From an uncultured Patescibacteria group bacterium (GTDB lineage: Bacteria; Patescibacteriota; JACMRA01), in NCBI GenBank assembly GCA_938041505.1, contig CALITC010000016.1, positions 1 through 54,961 of the forward strand: a stretch of 54,961 nt of DNA. Reading direction: 5' to 3'. The notes beneath the pieces are model-generated. The model ran no database searches and was not told the origin of the DNA. It saw only the letters and a list, made by a program, of their open reading frames with translations. This document shows, piece by piece, positions 1 to 7,097 of this stretch (its first letter is position 1; each line of letters begins with the position of its first letter). The position numbers and the translations under genes were made by a program.

Positions 1-113
1 TGGCTTAATCGATAGTACTGATGTTGCGGCATATCAAAGATATACCACAACAGGAAGATTCAACCAACACTACATCCCCGAGCTTACGCTCGGGGCATTG
101 GGTGTGGAGTAAA
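1..113. repeat. Direct repeat, copy 1 (at least 113 bp)
   Basis: Bases 1-113 are identical to 1489-1601. Identity stops at 114 (T here, A at 1602). The left limit is unknown because the window starts inside the repeat. It contains the palindrome CCCCGAGC-TTAC-GCTCGGGG at 76-95. Immediately to its right lies the remnant of uppP, whereas copy 2 is followed by an ABC transporter ATPase domain, so the same sequence joins two unrelated genes. It could be the end of a mobile element, a duplicated fragment, or the reason the assembly begins here. Confidence 0.9.
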
Positions 114-391
114 TATCCAGCCCAGAAGCTGGGGCGGTGGATGCGATCCGTTATGTACTTGATTTTGATACTATGAGCTTACTTCCTCGCGGGGAGTCTT
201 GGACTGATACTACAGTATCTCTGTCATTCGCCGCCCTTGTTTTTGCAGTTGTTGCTGCTTACTTTGTTGGCTATGTATGCCTGAGATAGTTGATTAAGTA
301 TCTCTCCAATAACCCTACGCTTAACTTCATACTATATAGAGTCGGATTAGCCCTCGCTATACTCTTTTTTGTTGGCATTAATATTGTATAA
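113..391 (+). pseudogene. uppP: Remnant of undecaprenyl-diphosphatase C-terminus (uppP/bacA-like)
   Basis: Reading in the frame of base 113 gives a hydrophobic helix, then 'GYVCLR', an in-frame TAG at 287-289, then 'LIKYLSNNP', 'FILYRVGLALAILFF' and a TAA at 389-391. This resembles the C-terminal end of UppP/BacA, where a membrane helix is followed by a basic loop, a Y-R-I/V motif and a last helix. UppP recycles the undecaprenyl carrier used for cell-wall synthesis. The N-terminal two thirds, including the catalytic region, is absent: the segment starts at the edge of the 113-bp repeat. There is no indel, only the stop codon. The assignment rests on weak helix and motif similarity, so it is moderate; the decayed state is clear. 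Confidence 0.5.
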
Positions 392-419
392 TAAGACACA
401 AACCAGACTAAACACAAAA

Positions 420-444
420 AAGTCACTAGCGACGCTAATGACTT
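420..444 (-). terminator. Rho-independent terminator of the 457-1044 gene
   Basis: AAGTCACTAG and CTAATGACTT pair with one G-T wobble around a short loop. On the minus strand the stem is followed by a T-rich run (complement of the A-tract at 411-419). It sits just after the stop codon of the minus-strand gene at 457. Confidence 0.7.
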
Positions 445-456
445 GATAATCAACTC

Positions 457-1044
457 TTAAATTTTGGTCTTGTCCTTTTCCATCTTCTGTTTTTCCTGCA
501 TGTATTGTTCACGCAATTCATCCGCTTCATTGTTAAATCGAAACCATTCCTGCTTATCGGGGAACAATACCCTGAATAAGACTCGATTAAACCATTTTAT
601 TTGGCACACCTTTATCCCAAATAAATTTCGCTTGAACACCCACCAAAGTGGGTTTAGGATTGTTATCTCCCACCTGCACTTTTTTTTGTAAATTTTTTGC
701 ATAAATTTACGCATTGGTTTTGGCCAAAAATCAATTAAATACTCACTGTTGGTGATATATGCTTCCACAATTTGAATTGCATACAGCATCATTAAATACC
801 ACTCCCTTGATTCTCGTGAGTCATATTTTAATAGGTATCTACAATCAGGGTAGAAACGGGCGAGTCTAACCTCTTCACCATTCCAGTAGTTTAACAAATT
901 TCTAAAACCACCGCAATCTTCGAATCCCAATCTATTTTTATAATGGAATTGAATGGGCAGTGCAAGACGACACCCACCTCTTCGAGTATCATTAACATTT
1001 GGCGTATCTAAAAAAGTGAAACAATCTTGGTTTTTGGTACTCAT
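457..1044 (-). CDS. Hypothetical protein, possible cargo between repeats (195 aa)
   Basis: I do not recognise this family. The protein is rich in aromatic and basic residues (many W, Y, F, K, R), has no clear signal peptide, and ends in a charged helix with repeated K/E. A central stretch around residues 110-150 is strongly basic and tryptophan-rich, which could suit membrane-surface or nucleic-acid binding; that is only inference. The gene is a complete unit: a TTGACA-N17-TATGAT promoter, an AGGAG ribosome site 8 nt before the ATG, and a terminator. Clear Shine-Dalgarno sites are uncommon elsewhere in the window, which fits an imported gene. It lies between the two 113-bp repeats. Confidence 0.75.
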   Translation of the reverse strand: MSTKNQDCFTFLDTPNVNDTRRGGCRLALPIQFHYKNRLGFEDCGGFRNLLNYWNGEEVRLARFYPDCRYLLKYDSRESREWYLMMLYAIQIVEAYITNSEYLIDFWPKPMRKFMQKIYKKKCRWEITILNPLWWVFKRNLFGIKVCQIKWFNRVLFRVLFPDKQEWFRFNNEADELREQYMQEKQKMEKDKTKI

Positions 1045-1071
1045 TAAAGTAACTCCTAAATGATTAGTTAA

Positions 1072-1100
1072 ATCATATCATTTCTTTTAACTATTGTCAA
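1072..1100 (-). promoter_or_regulatory. Sigma-70-type promoter of the 457-1044 gene
   Basis: On the minus strand, TTGACA (1095-1100) is separated by 17 bp from TATGAT (1072-1077). The start codon lies at 1044, preceded by AGGAG with 8-nt spacing. Confidence 0.75.
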
Positions 1101-1488
1101 TAGTATTTTATCGGTACTCTATTCCTTTTATATTTGAATTTACAGATACTCTTACTTATTTACAAACCCAAATAGCGAAACTCCACAGTTTTAATATTTT
1201 TTACCGCATACTACGCCATACAGAGCGAGGTTATAGTTAAACATATAGCAAGCACAGAACGTGATCTTGTACTCGTAAGATGATGGTTAGTTTTTAGAGT
1301 AGAGAAGATGGATTCTATTCTAGCTCGAATATGAAGTAAGTAAACTTCCCCAAGCTTACGCTCGGGGCATTAGCCTGTTTCAAACAGTTCCACTGTTTGG
1401 GCTGAATCTTCTTCCCCTTACTTTTGTATATATCTTTCTTCGATAGTGTGAAGACAAAACTATATGGTAATCACAATGATATACACAA
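1101..1488. other. Intergenic stretch with an extra palindrome copy
   Basis: No complete gene is seen. A frame open from 1406 runs into the repeat and ends at TAA 1598-1600; it reads like a protein tail ('AAYQRYTTTGRFNQHYIPEL') but I cannot assign it. At 1353-1371 is a third copy of the palindrome core (one base changed: CCCCAAGC-TTAC-GCTCGGGG). Just downstream, AAACAGT-TCC-ACTGTTT forms another hairpin. The area looks like debris from rearrangement. Confidence 0.5.
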
Positions 1489-1601
1489 TGGCTTAATCGA
1501 TAGTACTGATGTTGCGGCATATCAAAGATATACCACAACAGGAAGATTCAACCAACACTACATCCCCGAGCTTACGCTCGGGGCATTGGGTGTGGAGTAA
1601 A
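1489..1601. repeat. Direct repeat, copy 2 (113 bp)
   Basis: Identical to 1-113. It holds the palindrome CCCCGAGC-TTAC-GCTCGGGG at 1564-1583 and joins directly to the coding sequence of the ABC transporter ATPase domain. In one frame the repeat supplies the first 31 codons of that ORF; in another it supplies the end of an unassigned frame that stops at 1598-1600. Confidence 0.95.
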
Positions 1602-2285
1602 ACAGACGAGAAGCTCTTAGATAAAGTCAATCTCAAAATTAACAGTGGAGAATCAATCGCTATCGCTGGACCATCAGGTAGCGGTAAGTCTAGCTTACTC
1701 GACAGTCTCCTTTTGGTAACCAAACCTACTTCAGGAGAAATAACACTAGATAAACTTAATTACACCAATATTGACCCTCGGCAAATATCTTCACTCTTTA
1801 GTGTAGTTCCTCAGAGCGTGCAATTATTCAACACCACAATCGAAGATAATATTATTCTCGATAAAGAAAGAGACGAAACAAAATTACAAAAGATTATCGA
1901 GATTTGTAATCTATCGGAGTTTATAAAAAACCTCCCCAATAGGTTACAAACGCTAATTCAAGAAGACTCAGTAAATATCTCGGGAGGAGAAAGACAACGC
2001 ATCGGCATCGCCCGCGCTCTCTACCAAGATCAACAAATCCTTATCCTAGACGAAGCCTCCGCAGCCCTAGATCCAGCTAACGAGAAGCACGTAATCACCG
2101 AAATTCTCAAGCACTTCCAAGACAAAACAATAATCTACGTTACCCACAAATACGCCCTCCTCAACAAATTTGACAACATCCTAGTCTTCAACGAAGCCAA
2201 AATCATAGAGCAAGGCTCGTTCCATAAGCTGGTCGAGAAAAAAGGTCTTTTCAACGGCCTCTACCAGGATAGTTTGATAAAATAA
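1509..2285 (+). CDS. ABC transporter ATP-binding domain, N-terminally truncated
   Basis: A nucleotide-binding domain of the exporter (MsbA/MDR-like) type: Walker A 'GPSGSGKSS', signature 'NISGGERQRIGIARAL', Walker B 'ILILDEAS', D-loop 'AALD' and switch histidine in 'YVTHK'. Family exporters carry a six-helix transmembrane domain of about 300 residues before this domain; here only about 45 residues precede Walker A, and the first 31 codons lie inside the 113-bp repeat. The transmembrane half is missing, so the gene looks broken by the rearrangement. The frame is closed by a stop at 1494-1496. The ATPase part itself has no lesions, so the break may be recent, or the domain may be used in trans. 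Confidence 0.8.
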   Translation: MLRHIKDIPQQEDSTNTTSPSLRSGHWVWSKTDEKLLDKVNLKINSGESIAIAGPSGSGKSSLLDSLLLVTKPTSGEITLDKLNYTNIDPRQISSLFSVVPQSVQLFNTTIEDNIILDKERDETKLQKIIEICNLSEFIKNLPNRLQTLIQEDSVNISGGERQRIGIARALYQDQQILILDEASAALDPANEKHVITEILKHFQDKTIIYVTHKYALLNKFDNILVFNEAKIIEQGSFHKLVEKKGLFNGLYQDSLIK

Positions 2286-2368
2286 AACGATAACAAGCTT
2301 TTTTAGATAGACATAATTAGATATTTATCAAAACATTAATTCACATCTTTTCATATACAAAATTCTTC

Positions 2369-3151
2369 ATGTTTACGAAAACCATATTTCAATTCGTGCA
2401 GCAAAAAAATCTCATTAGTGAGATTCAAGACAAAGTAGCTAATGATATTTCGTTAAAAGATCTAAAAAACACTTTCAACGACGAAATTATCAGAACACTT
2501 CAACAAAAAGAAGATTATAAAGACACACCCTTCAATACTTCAACAAAAAACATCGAAGGAGATTCTCAAAGTAAAGTTATTTTGAGTAGTATTGTAGGCA
2601 GGAATAACCTAGATATAGAATTCAGCATGTTAGGAGGCAACTTTTCTTTTGAAAGCAAAGAAGGAAAAAGTGAGCATCTAATACTGAACTATTTTCTAAA
2701 TCAAAGCATTGGCTACGATGGTAACAAGATTATGCTAAACCGGAACAAAGTAATCACTAGCAAACCAGATTTCATTAACAACAAAGTTGTAATCTCCCAG
2801 CTGGTAGGGTTCAAGGTACACGAAAGACCACACGAAACCGCTCAAATGTACGATGAATTGCGAGTTATCCCAGGGGTAGATAGAATTGCCAAATCTTGGT
2901 GCCCGTCTGTCGATTGGATTGCGTTCTTCCGAGGTAAAATCCATACGATTACTTTATATAGGACAGACTACACAGTTATGTCAGCAGGTCTGGCCATTGC
3001 TCGCGCATTAGGTTACAAATTCGATCTAGCAGAAGAACAAGTAGAAGGCAAAACACTAGTATCCGGAATACTATCAAACCAAGAGAACTCGGAAATAACT
3101 AAGAAGGCCAACGAAATATTAAAAAGCTATACCAACAATCTAATACAATAG
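2369..3151 (+). CDS. Hypothetical protein (260 aa)
   Basis: Not recognised. The protein is soluble-looking, with a charged N-terminal helix (about residues 10-60) and a mixed alpha/beta body. A region around residues 150-200 carries a cluster of H, C, W and R residues ('HERPHETAQMYDELR', 'SWCPSVDWIAFFRGK') that could form an active or binding site. No signal peptide or membrane helix is seen. It follows the broken ABC gene after 83 bp without a clear terminator. The ATG has no Shine-Dalgarno site. Confidence 0.7.
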   Translation: MFTKTIFQFVQQKNLISEIQDKVANDISLKDLKNTFNDEIIRTLQQKEDYKDTPFNTSTKNIEGDSQSKVILSSIVGRNNLDIEFSMLGGNFSFESKEGKSEHLILNYFLNQSIGYDGNKIMLNRNKVITSKPDFINNKVVISQLVGFKVHERPHETAQMYDELRVIPGVDRIAKSWCPSVDWIAFFRGKIHTITLYRTDYTVMSAGLAIARALGYKFDLAEEQVEGKTLVSGILSNQENSEITKKANEILKSYTNNLIQ

Positions 3152-3243
3152 AAAATTTTAGATATCAAATAAAAAGCCTAGCACTTTATTCATATAGAAC
3201 AAGGTTTATCTATTACCTGTAAAATGGTGAGCTATCTTAGTGA

Positions 3244-3516
3244 TTAATCCACAATATCCAAAGAAAGCTTAAGCTCTTCATCAAACTTTTTAGCATCAAT
3301 ATAAGTTATCAAAGGAGTAATAACCCACACAATCCATCCCAACAGAAACAACCACAAGAAAAGCTGTAAAATCAAGAGTAAGAATCCTTTACCCCACCTC
3401 CCTAGGTACCAATGACCAGCACCAGTAATAAAGAGACTTAGGACTGCAGAAACCCACACTGACTTTTTTCTAAGATTATAAAGTTTTTGATTTTTTTTGT
3501 TTATATTTTCTTCCAT
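3244..3516 (-). CDS. Small TM2-like membrane protein (90 aa)
   Basis: A basic N-terminus is followed by two membrane helices with the connecting 'GAGHWYLGRWGKGFLLL' typical of TM2/DUF5683-like proteins (compare G-x-H-x-F-Y-L-G-x-x-x-x-G). The function of such proteins is not settled. A charged cytoplasmic tail ends the protein. It lies 91 bp downstream of gyrB on the same strand and may be co-transcribed or use its own promoter, since a (TA)8 tract and TATA-like hexamers lie just upstream of the ATG. Confidence 0.7.
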   Translation of the reverse strand: MEENINKKNQKLYNLRKKSVWVSAVLSLFITGAGHWYLGRWGKGFLLLILQLFLWLFLLGWIVWVITPLITYIDAKKFDEELKLSLDIVD

Positions 3517-3607
3517 AATACATAAAAGTATATATATATATATATTATGAGTAATTGTAAAACAGTCGGTATAACTAAAAGTTTACTTGAAATAAAGTAA
3601 TTACTAA

Positions 3608-5575
3608 CTAGACTAAATCAACCTCTGCGAACACCGCATTCTCTTCGATAAATGCTTTACGTGGAGCAACATCTGCGCCCATTAGATCTTCGAAGATGGA
3701 ATTAGCCGCTTCTGCTTCTCCGATAGTCACTTGCCACAACAATCGATGAGCTGGATCCATGGTTGTATCCCATAATTGTTCTGGGTTCATTTCTCCAAGA
3801 CCCTTATAGCGCTGAATTTCGAATTTCATCTCCTTCTCAGGATTTGGATTCTCTTTTTTCTTCTTGGCGATAACCGCATCTTTCTCTTCATCACTGTAAA
3901 CGTACTCAAACTTTGTCTTACTCCAACTAACCTTGTAGAGAGGTGGCCGGGCCATGTAGACATACCCTCCTTCGATAAGCTCTGTCATGTATCGATACAA
4001 GAACGTTAGCAAAAGCGTAGTGATGTGCGCTCCATCAACATCCGCATCAGTCATTAAGATAATCTTGTGATACCGTAGTTTCTCGATGTCAAACTTGTCG
4101 CCAATACCAGTCCCGAAGGCAATGATCATATTCTTGATACCTTCGTAGTTCATAATCCTATCCAAAGTCGCCCTCTCAGTATTGAGAACTTTACCTCGAA
4201 GTGGCAAAATAGCCTGTGTGTGTCGATCTCTACCCTGTTTCGCTGACCCTCCCGCAGAATCTCCCTCTACAATATAGATTTCTGATTTTTCTGGATCTTT
4301 TTCTGAGCAGTCTGCAAGCTTACCTGGAAGTGACATTGATTCCATCACCCCTTTACGCATCACACTCTCTCGAGCAGCTTTGGCAGCCATACGAGCTTTC
4401 ATGGCTAACTGCGCCTTATTCAAAATAGATTGAGCTATTTGTGGGTTCTCTTCCAGGTACGCACCAAGCTTATCTTGAACAATTCGATCCACCATCTTCC
4501 GCGCCAGTGTACTCCCAAGTTTCACCTTAGATTGCGAAGTGAATTGCGGGTCTACCATCTTCACAGACAATACTACACGCACACCTTCTTTTAGGTCTTC
4601 GCTACTAAACTTCTCATCTTTCTTGAAATAGTTTTTAGCTTGGGCATAGTTATTGATTAGTTTGGTCAGCGCAGTTTTGTACCCGGTGACATGCATTCCA
4701 CCTTCAGGATTAATAATACCGTTGGTAAAAGCAAAAAGTTTCTCCGAAGTACCGCTTTGCGAATAAGTAATTGCCATTTCTAGTCGGAATTTTTCTTCCC
4801 CACCCTCAAAAGAAATCACTGGCGTTAGAAGGCTTTCACCTTTGGTAATATCTTCAAGGTAAGTCAAAATTCCCTTAGGAAAACAAAAATCAGCTTTGGT
4901 TCCATCCCGCTCATCTTCAAACACAACTTTGAAACCTTTGTTAAGGTAAGCCATTTGCTTAAGTCCGAGAAGTATCTGCTCCCCGTCAAACTCAACATTC
5001 TCAAAAATACTGTAGTCAGGCTTGAACGAAATCACAGTACCGGTATGATCTCCTAAAATATGTTCGATGATCTCCGGGTGTTTTCCAGCAAGGAAGGCCT
5101 TTTCAAATTTATCTAATTCTTTGTGGGTTTTACCCTTAGCAAAGCTCATATAGTGGATATCGTCTGGTTTAGCCACCCAAACTTCTAGCAATTCCGAGAG
5201 AGCGTTTACTACAGATGCACCCACACCATGCAAACCTCCAGAAAATTGATACGAATCCTGGTCGAACTTACCTCCAGCATGCAGAACTGTAAGAATGGTC
5301 TCTAGTGTCGACTTCCCAGTTTTGGGGTGCATCTCTGTAGGAATTCCACGCCCATCATCTGAAATCAGCGCCGATCCATCTTTACGCAAGACAACCTTCA
5401 TTGTAGTGGCATGCCCAGCCATAAACTCATCAACTGAATTATCCATGATTTCCCCAAGGCACCGATGCAGACCATCTTTTCCAGTGTTTCCAATGTACAT
5501 TCCAGGTCTTTTGCGCACGGCCTCTAACCCTTCTAGTACGGTAATATTCTCCGCACCATAATTAGACTTTGACAT
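3608..5575 (-). CDS. gyrB: DNA gyrase subunit B
   Basis: GyrB is the ATPase subunit of DNA gyrase, which introduces negative supercoils with GyrA (not in this window). The GHKL ATPase domain shows 'EIMDNSVDE', 'DDGRGIP' and 'GLHGVGASVVNAL'. The transducer carries the ATP-contacting loop as 'QSKVKLGS', where many family members have Q-T-K. The TOPRIM domain has 'VEGDSAGGSAKQGRDR' and 'MTDADVDGAHI', and the C-terminal part 'RYKGLGEMNPEQLW'. At 655 residues it is the usual length for the short type without insertions. The ATG at 5573-5575 is preceded by a promoter so close that the mRNA should be nearly leaderless. ParE is the alternative, but gyrB is favoured. Confidence 0.95.
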   Translation of the reverse strand: MSKSNYGAENITVLEGLEAVRKRPGMYIGNTGKDGLHRCLGEIMDNSVDEFMAGHATTMKVVLRKDGSALISDDGRGIPTEMHPKTGKSTLETILTVLHAGGKFDQDSYQFSGGLHGVGASVVNALSELLEVWVAKPDDIHYMSFAKGKTHKELDKFEKAFLAGKHPEIIEHILGDHTGTVISFKPDYSIFENVEFDGEQILLGLKQMAYLNKGFKVVFEDERDGTKADFCFPKGILTYLEDITKGESLLTPVISFEGGEEKFRLEMAITYSQSGTSEKLFAFTNGIINPEGGMHVTGYKTALTKLINNYAQAKNYFKKDEKFSSEDLKEGVRVVLSVKMVDPQFTSQSKVKLGSTLARKMVDRIVQDKLGAYLEENPQIAQSILNKAQLAMKARMAAKAARESVMRKGVMESMSLPGKLADCSEKDPEKSEIYIVEGDSAGGSAKQGRDRHTQAILPLRGKVLNTERATLDRIMNYEGIKNMIIAFGTGIGDKFDIEKLRYHKIILMTDADVDGAHITTLLLTFLYRYMTELIEGGYVYMARPPLYKVSWSKTKFEYVYSDEEKDAVIAKKKKENPNPEKEMKFEIQRYKGLGEMNPEQLWDTTMDPAHRLLWQVTIGEAEAANSIFEDLMGADVAPRKAFIEENAVFAEVDLV

Positions 5576-5584
5576 ATACTCATT

Positions 5585-5613
5585 AGATTATAAAATTACG
5601 TCTATTTTGTCAA
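5585..5613 (-). promoter_or_regulatory. gyrB promoter, near-leaderless
   Basis: On the minus strand, TTGACA (5608-5613), 17 bp, TAATCT (5585-5590). Only 9 nt separate the -10 box from the ATG, so transcription should start about 2-3 nt before the start codon. Confidence 0.75.
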
Positions 5614-5669
5614 ATATATGCACACGCAACGGGATAAATGTAAGTTTTTACGATAAAATAGAAAAAAAC

Positions 5670-5698
5670 TTGCCATTAATTATTTTTATTGTTATAAT
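5670..5698 (+). promoter_or_regulatory. Strong promoter of the 56-aa gene
   Basis: TTGCCA (5670-5675), 17 bp, TATAAT (5693-5698). A GAGGA ribosome site follows about 11 nt before the ATG at 5730. Confidence 0.8.
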
Positions 5699-5729
5699 TA
5701 TAGTACTCAATTTGAGGAACAAAAAATAA

Positions 5730-5900
5730 ATGACCAACAATAATCGCAAAATCTACTCGCGAGACCTAGGTTGTTATATTTCTGTAGATCAGTATCATGA
5801 TTTACAATACAGGTATTCAATGATAAGATCGCAAAATTTCATCGAGAAAGTTAGTTTAATGACTTTGATCATCTTAGCAAACTCTCTCCTTAGGTTTTAA
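5730..5900 (+). CDS. Small protein of unknown function (56 aa)
   Basis: This short ORF has full expression signals: a near-consensus promoter 31 bp upstream, a GAGGA ribosome site with about 11-nt spacing, and a strong terminator 15 bp after the stop. The product is basic and tyrosine-rich at the N-terminus ('RKIYSRDLGCYISVDQYHDL') and ends in a hydrophobic segment ('VSLMTLIILANSLL') that could be one membrane helix or an amphipathic helix. I do not recognise a family. It sits between the divergent gyrB and the convergent hup gene. The alternative is a regulatory RNA made from the same unit. Confidence 0.6.
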   Translation: MTNNNRKIYSRDLGCYISVDQYHDLQYRYSMIRSQNFIEKVSLMTLIILANSLLRF

Positions 5901-5914
5901 AAAAGGATTTAAAA

Positions 5915-5961
5915 CAAAAAAAACAAGACCTCCCCTTACGGGGAAATTCTTGTTTTTTTTT
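5915..5961. terminator. Bidirectional terminator between the 56-aa gene and hup
   Basis: AAACAAGA pairs with TCTTGTTT around an inner CCCC-TTA-GGGG hairpin. The stem is flanked by an A-tract on the left and a T-run on the right, so it works for the plus-strand small gene and the minus-strand hup gene. Confidence 0.9.
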
Positions 5962-5988
5962 CGGCGGGTATACAACCCAGGCGAATTT

Positions 5989-6279
5989 TTATCGACCGTT
6001 AACTTCGTTCTTCAAAGTCTGACCTGCAGAGAAAGATACACGAATTGATGCAGGGATCTGAATCTTTTCGCGAGTCTGAGGATTAACCCCAGTTCTTGCT
6101 TTAGTCTTTGTAGCTTTGAAAGTACCGAAACCAGTGATGGTAACGTTGTCGCCTTTCTTCAAGCTAGAAGTGATTTGTCCTACGAAACTGTTCAACATTC
6201 GTTCAACAGCTGCTTGTGACATGTCTACATCCTTAGCGATTGCTTGGATCAATTGAGTTTTTCCTACTTTATTTGCCAT
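5989..6279 (-). CDS. hup: HU family DNA-binding protein
   Basis: HU is a small basic dimeric protein that bends DNA and compacts the nucleoid. The 96-residue product starts 'MANKVGKTQLIQ', has the HU helix-turn-helix part, the 'GDNVTITGFGTF' strand region, and the DNA-binding arm with 'RTGVNPQTREKIQIPA', where the conserved proline of the arm tip is kept. The frame is open further upstream, but the ATG at 6277-6279 is preceded by CGGAG with 4-nt spacing and matches the family start. It is followed by the bidirectional terminator. Confidence 0.95.
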   Translation of the reverse strand: MANKVGKTQLIQAIAKDVDMSQAAVERMLNSFVGQITSSLKKGDNVTITGFGTFKATKTKARTGVNPQTREKIQIPASIRVSFSAGQTLKNEVNGR

Positions 6280-6407
6280 AGTGCTCCGATTAATAGAAAG
6301 ATTAAAAAAGTTTGTCAAATAAAAACACGTTATAAACCCTATTTAATAGCTCGTGGAACTGATATATATCAGTATAATTAGAAAAGTGAAAAAATTCACT
6401 ATAATTC

Positions 6408-6436
6408 TTGCAAAATCAAGAAAAATGAGATATACT
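6408..6436 (+). promoter_or_regulatory. Promoter of the small membrane protein pair
   Basis: TTGCAA (6408-6413), 17 bp, TATACT (6431-6436). The first start codon is at 6474, and the A-rich leader has no Shine-Dalgarno site. Confidence 0.7.
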
Positions 6437-6473
6437 TAATCATAAGTTATCACAAAAAAACAAAAAACAAAAA

Positions 6474-6710
6474 ATGAAAACTATCAAAAAAATAGTAATA
6501 ATCAGCGTCCTATTTGTGGGTATTTCACTTATCGTTATCAACAAAAATAGTTTTCAAAACTGGTCTCTAAGTTATAACGATAGCATAATACAACTAATCA
6601 TACTGATCTTGGCAGTGCCATATTTTGTTGGTTTTATTATGTATTTGGGAAAAGTAAACTATCTCCAAAAAAGCACCATGAAAAAGAAAAAAGGTATTGC
6701 GCGGAAATAA
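6474..6710 (+). CDS. Small two-helix membrane protein (78 aa)
   Basis: Two hydrophobic segments (about residues 6-23 and 38-60) flank a short polar loop, and the C-terminus is very basic ('STMKKKKGIARK'), placing both ends inside by the positive-inside rule. No family is recognised. It is the first gene after a good promoter and is immediately followed by the next membrane protein gene (stop and following ATG adjacent), suggesting co-expression. Confidence 0.65.
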   Translation: MKTIKKIVIISVLFVGISLIVINKNSFQNWSLSYNDSIIQLIILILAVPYFVGFIMYLGKVNYLQKSTMKKKKGIARK

Positions 6711-6755
6711 ATGTTTAATTACAATATATATACTAAAACATATATATTTAGTCTT

Positions 6756-7016
6756 ATGACTCAAAAAAATACAACTCTTTTACCCCGAGTGTTCAGTATG
6801 CTCACCATGGCCTTGGTGGGTCTTTTTTTATGCTCAAGTTTGCTTAATATCCGAGGATTAGCCCAAAAAAAGGAGGAGGAAGTCGAACAAACTGAATTAG
6901 TAAGAACTGGTGCTCAAACACAACCTACTAATATAGTTGCGGTTTCTTTACTCTTCGTTACTTTGATGGGAATTGGTATCCACGCATACACTACTCAGAT
7001 TTATCCATCTAAATAG
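6756..7016 (+). CDS. Small two-helix membrane protein (86 aa)
   Basis: The frame opens with an ATG at 6711, directly after the previous stop, but the N-terminus is more sensible from the ATG at 6756: 'MTQKNTTLLPRVFSML'. Two membrane helices (near residues 12-32 and 58-75) flank a charged loop ('KKEEEVEQTELVR'). The ATG at 6711 remains possible and would add 15 residues. It is next to a ParA gene, but no functional link is evident. Confidence 0.55.
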   Translation: MTQKNTTLLPRVFSMLTMALVGLFLCSSLLNIRGLAQKKEEEVEQTELVRTGAQTQPTNIVAVSLLFVTLMGIGIHAYTTQIYPSK

Positions 7017-7097
7017 GTAAAAGCCACAATCAGGCTCAAAAATTCTTGACAACCCTATTCAAGTATTAAAAGATACTATGTATAAACTACATTGAGG

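Noticed and set aside
287-289. In-frame TAG read as a sense codon (altered genetic code)
   Set aside because: TAG ends normal genes here (for example 13565-13567), and the Nudix remnant also has TAA stops, so decay is simpler.
271-453. Minus-strand 60-codon ORF opposite the uppP remnant
   Set aside because: It mirrors the hydrophobic uppP frame, has no promoter or ribosome site and no family resemblance.
1101-1488. tRNA or other known RNA gene in the gap
   Set aside because: No cloverleaf, CCA-type acceptor stem or T-loop sequence was seen by eye.
3529-3544. (TA)8 tract as a phase-variable switch of the TM2-like gene
   Set aside because: Its length of 16 bp in an AT-rich spacer is not exceptional, and variation cannot be judged from one sequence.
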